A stretch of 64,000 nt of DNA, from assembly GCF_016107545.1 (NCBI RefSeq), contig NZ_JABASS010000011.1, forward strand, positions 1-64,000. The letters run 5' to 3'. The stretch is from Psychrobacter namhaensis (lineage in GTDB: Bacteria; Pseudomonadota; Gammaproteobacteria; Pseudomonadales; Moraxellaceae). The notes under the pieces are model-generated. The model was not told the DNA's origin, did no database searches, and saw only the letters and a list, made by a program, of their open reading frames with translations. The position numbers and the translations under genes are program-made. This document shows positions 57,815 through 64,000 of the stretch, in pieces. Numbering within the stretch: the stretch's first letter is position 1; every line of letters begins with the position of its first letter.

Positions 57815-58489
57815 ATGTTTACTGGAATTATAGAAAGTGTTGGAAAAGTTAAATCCATGCAACCAACAGGTGGCGATATACGTTTGATAATAGAGTCCGA
57901 TGAGTTAGATTTCAGTGATGTCAAACTGGGGGACTCTATTGCCTCAAATGGCATTTGTCTAACGGTGGTAGATTTTGGGAGCAATCATTACTCCGTGGAT
58001 GTTTCACGTGAAACGATTGTCCGTACCGCACTAGGAACTCTAAAAGCAGGCCATATTGTCAATTTGGAAAAAGCGATGCTGCCAACCACGCGTTTTGGCG
58101 GTCATATCGTTGCAGGTCACGTAGATGGCGTAGGCGTTGTTAGTAAGCTGCAACAGGACGCGCGCTCTATCTACATTGAGATTGAGATACCCCAAGAGCT
58201 TGCGCATTATACAGCGACTAAAGGGTCTATTACGGTCGATGGTATTAGTTTAACGACCAACCTGGTACAGGATAATATTGTCTCTTTAAACATCATTCCT
58301 CATACTGCCCAAGTGACCAATATTGCCAAGCATTGGCTGGTTGGTAGTAAGGTCAATATTGAGGTAGATATCGTTGCTCGCTACTTAGAGCGTCTGATAA
58401 ATAAATCGCAAGCCAGTGCTATGGCTGCCCCCAGTCCGCAAAGTCAAATCACAGAAGCCTTCTTGGCAGATAATGGCTTTATGAAGTGA
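57815..58489 (+). CDS. ribE: Riboflavin synthase alpha chain
   Basis: 224 residues, two homologous lumazine-binding repeats. First repeat begins MFTGIIESVGKV and contains GDSIASNGICLTVV; second contains FGGHIVAGHVDGVG and GSITVDGISLT. It dismutates two lumazines into riboflavin, as a trimer. A gene-internal parS site occurs at 58000-58015. The gene usually continues into ribBA-ribH-nusB; here the downstream gene is a hybrid kinase on the other strand. Confidence 0.95.
   Translation: MFTGIIESVGKVKSMQPTGGDIRLIIESDELDFSDVKLGDSIASNGICLTVVDFGSNHYSVDVSRETIVRTALGTLKAGHIVNLEKAMLPTTRFGGHIVAGHVDGVGVVSKLQQDARSIYIEIEIPQELAHYTATKGSITVDGISLTTNLVQDNIVSLNIIPHTAQVTNIAKHWLVGSKVNIEVDIVARYLERLINKSQASAMAAPSPQSQITEAFLADNGFMK
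58000..58015. other. parS site (one mismatch)
   Basis: TGTTTCACGTGAAACG, inside ribE. Only the outermost base differs. Confidence 0.82.
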
Positions 58490-58581
58490 TGTTTAAAAGA
58501 GCATAAGTAGCTATAAAGTCATTAGGAAGGTGATGACCAAAGGTAGCACACATATAGACAGGCAGTAGGTTTTACAGGCTT

Positions 58582-61431
58582 TTATGAGGGTTTTATAAGG
58601 CGCTGTAAAACCGCCTCTAACGCTTCTTTATTGATAGGTTTGGATAAAAACTCGTCCATTCCTACTAGCATACAAGCCTCGCGATCCTCGCTGGTGTTGT
58701 TTGCCGTCAGTGCGACGATAGGAATGGCATCACCTTGCGCGCGGATAGCCTGAGTAGCCTGTAGCCCGTCCATCACTGGCATACGACAGTCCATTAAAAT
58801 CAGCGAGATATCTTGTCGCTGTTCTTGTAATTTATCTAACGCTTGATGCCCATCTTCTGCGATTACACTACGATAACCAAGCTTGCTTAGTATTTTGCAG
58901 GTTATTTTTTGATTGGTTGGACTGTCTTCTACCACTAAGACCAATGGAGATGGGGCTTCACTGGCGAGTTTATTTGCTTCTTTTGCTAAATGCCTACCGT
59001 TATTTCTAAAGCTTGCTGTCTGGATAAGTTTTTTTCTTGCTGGTAACGTCAAGCGCAGCAACTCAGATAGCAGTAAATTAGCATCCAATGGCTTGGTCAA
59101 AAACCCATCATATTTATCTAATAACACAGAGGGTATACGGCGCTCAGGTTTGATACTAAACAGTATCTTTGGTAGTGATGAATGAGCGAGTAGTTTGTCT
59201 AACGCTTGCTGTCTCTCATGGTTCGTAAACACTTGATTTTCTGGTTTTAACTCTTTCATTTCTGAATGACTCAAATCTCCATTCTTTGACAATAAAGGAC
59301 TGGATAACGCAAAAGTAACGGCGTCATAATATTCATAATCGAGCAGCAACACAGGAGCGAGTGTCTGCTCGACCTGTACTAATTGGCTTGCCAGCTGCTG
59401 TACAGTGGCCAAATCTACAGAAGTGTAAATGGTCGTCGATATCGATAAATACTCACACAAGTGTTGCAAATGTTTGGCAACCAATGCTTGGTTCACGACT
59501 GCGATCAGATGGATATGAGTTAAATGCTGACTACGATGATACACCGGTTGATAGTTTGGATGGCGACAAGGTAGGTACAGATTAAAAGTGCTTCCGTTAC
59601 CGATAGTGCTTTGCAGTTCAATAAAACCGCCTAATAACTGCGCAAAACTATTGGCATTATTTAAACCAATGCCTGTCGCATCGATATTTTGCGCCATTTT
59701 ACTATGAGTTTGACGATTACTTTGATGCACGTCAGTTCGTAGCTGGTTTTGTTTGTCGATAGCGATGCCACCACCTGTGTCTTTTATACTAAAACGTACC
59801 CAGTGAGATGACTGACTTACCCTCATGTTTTTGTTGGTAGGGAGCAAGTAATCGCTATTTATTTGTGTGATTTGTTCATGGGTGACGCGATCGATAGTGA
59901 GCGCGATATAGCCCAAGATTGTAAATTTTGAGGCATTGTTTAACAGGTTTAAAAGTATTTGGCGTAGACGCACCGCGTCAGTGTCAATACAACGTGGACA
60001 ATCGGGCGCAAAAAAATAGATCAACTCTAGCCCTTGCTGCCTTATATCGTCTAAGATCAAATCATTAACGCCTCGACTAAGTTTGTAAATATCGACAGGC
60101 TCACTACTAAGGCGAGCTTTTCTTACCTCTACCTCGCCGATATCTAGCGTGTCATTGAGGGTCGTCAACATACTTTGACTGCTTTTGATCAGTGTTTTTA
60201 GTATGTCGTGCTGCTTGTAAGATAAGGTTTTAGGGTTGATCGGTTCTAGGGTGTCGATCATGGTCTCTAATGGTACCCGTAGCTGATAACCGACAAGCGA
60301 TCGGAGCGTTGCTAACTCATCAAGTTTTTGCTGTAGCTTTTGGTTTTGCTGCTGTAGTTGCGCGATTTGCGTGGTGAACTCGTTGATATTATTGAGAATG
60401 ACAGTAAAGTTGTGAACTTGTCCATGTTCACCAAACCATGGGGTGATATGGAGCTGGTATATCTGCTGATTTTCTAGGCTGTAGACGGTTAAGGTGCGAG
60501 TGATACGCAAGTTGGATAAGGTTTGTAACAGGAGCTGTGTAAACTCATCTTTACCAGCAAAAAAATCCGTTAACTCATAGCTTTCATCCTGTTGCGATGA
60601 GGAGTCGAAGAGCTGCTCAAAGCGTTGATTAAAAAAGCTGATTTGGCCATGGCGCATAATCATTAGCATCGGTAATGGCGCTTGTTCAACCAAGCGCTCA
60701 AGACGGTGTGTTAGGGTTCTAATACGGTGGTAATCACTGTGCAATTGATAGCTGACACGGCTGAGGGCGTGGCCTAAACGCAAAAACTCAGTCGCCGATT
60801 TTTTGGGCGAAAACGGGGGCGGCGTATAAGCGTCCTTTGCATGACCACTCAAATTATCACTATAAGCGAGCAGCTGGTTCCAACTGTTTTGACGACTGAG
60901 TATGTACAATAAAGCGGTAATCAAAAATATGATCGCTATCATTAACGGTAGCCAGTAGTGATAAGATATCCAGTCGATAGCAAAAGGCTCGTGGCGCAAT
61001 ATAAGATAAATTTGATGACCACTTTTAAGCTTAATAGTGCCTGTAACGTTGTTGTTATTGAGCGTGTGCGCACTATAGCTACCGCTGTTAGCGGAAGATG
61101 GGGTAATGGTGGGAAAGGTCACGGTCGCAAAAGCCGGCTCACCAGGGCGAGCATGACGATGAATATAAGTCTGTCCAGATGGCGTTATAAAAATCAGCTG
61201 ATAGCTAGTGTCCTTAAAAGCAGGGTTATCTAGAATTTCTTTAATATCACGATTTAACAGCTCGTCACCGCTCGTGACTTTATGTTGTAATAAATAAAAG
61301 GTGTCGACACTGTGTTGTTCGCCATGCTTTTTTATTCCATAGAACATGTTGAAATAATACAGTCCTAACATGACCAGTAACGTCATTGCATAAAACGTGA
61401 GTAAGCGCTGTAAGGACTGAAACTGTTGCAT
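58582..61431 (-). CDS. BarA/GacS-like hybrid sensor with a degenerate phosphoacceptor
   Basis: 949 residues. Two N-terminal membrane helices (about 12-30 and 155-178) enclose a periplasmic sensor. Then a PAS-like domain, a Gln-rich coiled coil (about 355-375), a DHp-like helix where the usual S-H-E-L-R-T-P-L reads GYQLRVPL with Tyr382 in the place of the phospho-accepting His. The ATPase domain keeps NLLNNASKF, DTGGGI and GIGLNN. A degenerate receiver (about 640-790) precedes a complete C-terminal receiver (VVEDSPTNQ, LILMDCRMPVMDG with Asp881, LTANN, KPINKEAL). No HPt domain. It cannot autophosphorylate in the normal way and may act as a phosphatase, a scaffold or by heterodimerisation. Confidence 0.85.
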   Translation of the reverse strand: MQQFQSLQRLLTFYAMTLLVMLGLYYFNMFYGIKKHGEQHSVDTFYLLQHKVTSGDELLNRDIKEILDNPAFKDTSYQLIFITPSGQTYIHRHARPGEPAFATVTFPTITPSSANSGSYSAHTLNNNNVTGTIKLKSGHQIYLILRHEPFAIDWISYHYWLPLMIAIIFLITALLYILSRQNSWNQLLAYSDNLSGHAKDAYTPPPFSPKKSATEFLRLGHALSRVSYQLHSDYHRIRTLTHRLERLVEQAPLPMLMIMRHGQISFFNQRFEQLFDSSSQQDESYELTDFFAGKDEFTQLLLQTLSNLRITRTLTVYSLENQQIYQLHITPWFGEHGQVHNFTVILNNINEFTTQIAQLQQQNQKLQQKLDELATLRSLVGYQLRVPLETMIDTLEPINPKTLSYKQHDILKTLIKSSQSMLTTLNDTLDIGEVEVRKARLSSEPVDIYKLSRGVNDLILDDIRQQGLELIYFFAPDCPRCIDTDAVRLRQILLNLLNNASKFTILGYIALTIDRVTHEQITQINSDYLLPTNKNMRVSQSSHWVRFSIKDTGGGIAIDKQNQLRTDVHQSNRQTHSKMAQNIDATGIGLNNANSFAQLLGGFIELQSTIGNGSTFNLYLPCRHPNYQPVYHRSQHLTHIHLIAVVNQALVAKHLQHLCEYLSISTTIYTSVDLATVQQLASQLVQVEQTLAPVLLLDYEYYDAVTFALSSPLLSKNGDLSHSEMKELKPENQVFTNHERQQALDKLLAHSSLPKILFSIKPERRIPSVLLDKYDGFLTKPLDANLLLSELLRLTLPARKKLIQTASFRNNGRHLAKEANKLASEAPSPLVLVVEDSPTNQKITCKILSKLGYRSVIAEDGHQALDKLQEQRQDISLILMDCRMPVMDGLQATQAIRAQGDAIPIVALTANNTSEDREACMLVGMDEFLSKPINKEALEAVLQRLIKPS

Positions 61432-61708
61432 GAAAGCGTGGTCCTATGTTGACTTGAGTAAACGTGGCAGTTTTATAACAATTTTGGCAAAGTCGTGGAT
61501 TTGCATAAGCCATTCTGGTGTTTTATTAGAGGTAGAGCGCTGCTTAATAAAGTACTGTTTTATAAGCATACCTACATAAAAGAGTACTTTGCTTGTTTTT
61601 TATTATAAAGATAAACAGCATCATTAGTAACGTCCGATTGCCACTGTTACAATCATGGCACAACATGGCAAACTCACCTATAATGGGCAAATCGACCCTA
61701 TATAATGC

Positions 61709-62785
61709 ATGATTATGACGACAATTGCTTCTGCCCCAACTTTATCGACTTCCGCTACTACTGACAACTACCCATCTGGCACGCCCTTAAGGGTTGTGTT
61801 TGCGGGTACGCCTGAATTTGCCGCGACTGGTCTTGAGAAGCTCATCAAGCAGCAAGAGGCACTAAATATAGATATCGTCGCCGTATATACACAGCCTGAT
61901 CGTAAGGCTGGGCGTGGTCAAAAACTGGCGGCTTCTGCAGTCAAACAAGTGGCGTTAACTCATGATATTGCGGTTGAGCAACCCGCTACCTTCAAAAAGT
62001 CTGACGCCGCAGGTATGACAGCGCGTCAAACCCTGCGTACGTATCAACCTGACGTCATGATCGTGGCCGCTTACGGGCTGATTTTGCCGATTGGTGTTTT
62101 AACCACGCCAACTCATGGCTGTCTAAACATTCACGCCTCGTTATTGCCACGCTGGCGCGGGGCGGCGCCGATTCACCGTGCGTTATTGGCAGGAGATGGT
62201 GAGACGGGCATTACGATTATGCAGATGGATAAAGGCTTAGATACCGGCGATATGCTCTACAAAGTCAATTGTGCCATCGAAGCAAAAGACACAGCAGCGA
62301 GTCTCCATGACAAGCTGGCAGCGCTTGGCGCGACGGCCATCACTACCGTATTAAAAGATTTACCCAGCTATCAGGCGCAGGCCAAGGCTCAAGAAGACAG
62401 TCAAGCCAACTATGCCGAAAAGCTGGTCAAAACCGAAGGCGAAATTGACTGGACACAACCTGCTACTGCAATCGAGCGACAAATTCGCGGTTTGACCCCG
62501 TGGCCTGGCGCTTACACTTTCTTAGATGGGCAACGTGTCAAAATTTTAGCCAGCTTACCAGTAAATACCTCGCAGCAAACCGATAAACCAGCGGGCACTA
62601 TCATCAGTGTAGGGCGCAAAGCGATTTTGGTCGCCTGTGGTAAAGACCATCACAACGACCCACTGGCCAGTACCTTAGCGATTACGGACTTACAGTTTGC
62701 AGGGGGTAAGCCGATGACAGCTGAACAGGTCTGTCATGGCAACCAGTTAAACGATGGTGATCAGTTCACGGGCAATTCCAAATAA
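61709..62785 (+). CDS. fmt: Methionyl-tRNA formyltransferase
   Basis: 358 residues (356 if ATG 61715 is used). LRVVFAGTPEFAATGLEKL starts the formyltransferase domain; HTQPDRKAGRGQ-like VYTQPDRKAGRGQKL, the catalytic GCLNIHASLLPRWRGAAPI, GETGITIMQMDKGLDTGDM and the C-terminal WPGAYTFLDGQRVKIL complete it. It formylates initiator Met-tRNA. No ribosome-binding site is seen, and TATAAT (61701-61706) lies right before the start, so the message may be almost leaderless. The next gene is rsmB. Confidence 0.94.
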   Translation: MIMTTIASAPTLSTSATTDNYPSGTPLRVVFAGTPEFAATGLEKLIKQQEALNIDIVAVYTQPDRKAGRGQKLAASAVKQVALTHDIAVEQPATFKKSDAAGMTARQTLRTYQPDVMIVAAYGLILPIGVLTTPTHGCLNIHASLLPRWRGAAPIHRALLAGDGETGITIMQMDKGLDTGDMLYKVNCAIEAKDTAASLHDKLAALGATAITTVLKDLPSYQAQAKAQEDSQANYAEKLVKTEGEIDWTQPATAIERQIRGLTPWPGAYTFLDGQRVKILASLPVNTSQQTDKPAGTIISVGRKAILVACGKDHHNDPLASTLAITDLQFAGGKPMTAEQVCHGNQLNDGDQFTGNSK

Positions 62786-62927
62786 CATCACACAGTTCAT
62801 TTATCTTAGTAAAAGATCACTGAAGTATAATGTATTTACCCACAACTCAGTTAATATAAGTCACTTAATATAAGCCACCCAACTTGCACAAGACGTGATC
62901 CATAAGGCGTCAAGGAAAATCAATTTA

Positions 62928-64000
62928 ATGAGACAAACCACTACTGCGCCAAGAAACAATAAGCTCAAGCCATCAAGCAACCTTATCATGAACGGCAGCG
63001 TACGCGTGCGGGTGATTCACACCTTGTTGGCGATTCAAAATGGTCAGTCGCTCTCAAGCGTGCTTGACCCATTGTTGAATAGTCTGCACGACGGGGATAA
63101 AGGCTTTGCCCATGCGCTATTGCTGACGACATTACGCCAGTGGTATGCGCTTTCGCGGTTGCTGGATACCCTAGCAGACAACCCTATTGATGAGGTTGAA
63201 GTGCGTACTACGATTCAAGTAGGGTTGGTGCAATTGTTGTATTTGGAAGTGGCTGACCATGCTGCGATTCATGAAACGGTTGAGGCCGCAAAGGAGATTG
63301 AGTTCGCTCATGCTACTGGCTTGATTAACGCTATTTTGCGCAAAGTGGCTAAGAATCCAAATAAATTCCGTAAAAAGTGCAATAAAAACCACAGTCTGCC
63401 CAATTGGCTTGCTTATCAGCTTAAGCAGGACTGGAGCGAGCAGTATAACGAGCTCACCCAAGGCTTGCGCCAATCAGCGCCAATGTTTTTACGAGTGAAT
63501 ACGGCGGTTACATCGGTCGATGACTATCAACAAGAGCTGTACGGCGCTGAAATTGATACAGACTTGGTTGAGCTAACGAGCGGTTTTAACTTACCTCATT
63601 CTTCAGACACGGCGACTTTATCGACTCAAGCGCTACGACTACATCAAAGCACCGCAGTCAGTGCGTTGCCACAATTTGCTGAAGGGGCTGTTAGTGTGCA
63701 AGACATGCATGCGCAACTTGCGGCACCTATCATCCATAAAGCCCTAATAAATAAGATTGGTAAGGATAAAAATGTCACTGACCTACATATCTTAGATGCT
63801 TGCGCCGCACCTGGCGGTAAGCTTGCTCATTGGTTAGAGTTAATACACTCAGCGAAACACTCGCCCTTGTTTCACGTGAAACAAAGCGATGCTGAAGCGG
63901 TGTCTGGGATTTCTAAAATCAAGCTAACCGCCATCGATAATGAAGCACCGCGTATCGAGCGTATTTATGATAATTTAGACCGTCTCAATTTAAAGCAGGA
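62928..64000 (+). CDS. rsmB: 16S rRNA (cytosine-967-C5)-methyltransferase, truncated by the window end
   Basis: 5' part only, 357 codons, open to the window edge, with AAGGAAA upstream of the ATG at 62928. The N-terminal NusB-like domain is seen (VRVRVIHTLLAIQNGQSL, LINAILRKVAKNP) and then the start of the SAM-dependent domain with LDACAAPGGKLAHW. RsmB methylates C967 of 16S rRNA. It is next to fmt as usual; the catalytic cysteines (PC and later motif) lie beyond the window. Confidence 0.94.
   Translation, partial: MRQTTTAPRNNKLKPSSNLIMNGSVRVRVIHTLLAIQNGQSLSSVLDPLLNSLHDGDKGFAHALLLTTLRQWYALSRLLDTLADNPIDEVEVRTTIQVGLVQLLYLEVADHAAIHETVEAAKEIEFAHATGLINAILRKVAKNPNKFRKKCNKNHSLPNWLAYQLKQDWSEQYNELTQGLRQSAPMFLRVNTAVTSVDDYQQELYGAEIDTDLVELTSGFNLPHSSDTATLSTQALRLHQSTAVSALPQFAEGAVSVQDMHAQLAAPIIHKALINKIGKDKNVTDLHILDACAAPGGKLAHWLELIHSAKHSPLFHVKQSDAEAVSGISKIKLTAIDNEAPRIERIYDNLDRLNLKQ
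63868..63883. other. parS site (perfect)
   Basis: TGTTTCACGTGAAACA inside rsmB, 13 kb right of the proposed oriC. Confidence 0.87.

Overview
The window looks like the replication-origin region of a Moraxellaceae gammaproteobacterium, most probably a Psychrobacter. The call rests on the gyrB-recF-dnaN-dnaA / rpmH-rnpA-yidD-yidC-mnmE order, on protein lengths and motifs, and on a family-typical gene set (Lip1-like lipase, separate def and fmt-rsmB loci, ErpA, GshA of the long gammaproteobacterial type). No rRNA, tRNA, CRISPR array or prophage was seen. Base composition is mixed: most genes are moderately G+C-balanced, while a few stretches (24.3-26.9 kb, 35.7-36.8 kb) are strikingly A+T-rich.

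Layout. 0.1-1.1 kb: a complete IS982-family element with terminal repeats and a target duplication, inserted at the stop codon of cbpM. 1.1-3.1 kb: cbpA-cbpM chaperone pair and a decayed coding stretch. 3.8-13.9 kb: envelope, redox and stress genes (RlpA-like, ABC-F, erpA, gshA, dsbB, a structured intergenic RNA candidate, NlpE-like lipoprotein, mpl, GlsB-like, def). 14.1-24.2 kb: PLP decarboxylase, dapB and dnaJ, a DUF2939 protein, a DsbC-like isomerase with an apparently doubled N-terminal domain, rsuA, yigZ, a YheT-like hydrolase, a hotdog thioesterase and a DsrE protein. 24.3-26.6 kb: an A+T-rich two-gene operon, DUF262/DGQHR-like plus HEPN-like, which is the best candidate here for an undescribed (probably defence-type) system. 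27-36.8 kb: nitronate monooxygenase, lipase, L-Asp/Glu racemase, a three-gene membrane operon (DUF2157-DUF4401-GDYXXLXY), two quinone oxidoreductases and an A+T-rich orphan. 37-43 kb: guaA, cupin, enoyl-CoA hydratase, LysE-type exporter, rlmF, mntP. 43-58.5 kb: the origin region proper. 58.6-64 kb: a BarA/GacS-like hybrid kinase that lacks the phospho-accepting histidine, fmt, and the 5' part of rsmB.

How it fits together. The 50.5-51.06 kb dnaA-rpmH gap carries a dense set of DnaA boxes and an A+T-rich tract and is called oriC. A second DnaA-box group lies about 7 kb away between ribD and ribE. Seven perfect or one-mismatch copies of the ParB site parS, plus five copies of a one-base variant, are scattered from 4.6 to 63.9 kb, so the whole window appears to be the ParB-bound, origin-proximal segregation domain. 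Chaperone (dnaJ, cbpA/cbpM), disulfide (dsbB, DsbC-like), glutathione (gshA) and Fe-S (erpA) genes give the left half a protein-quality and redox flavour.

All functional calls come from reading motifs and remembered family features; no database search was run.
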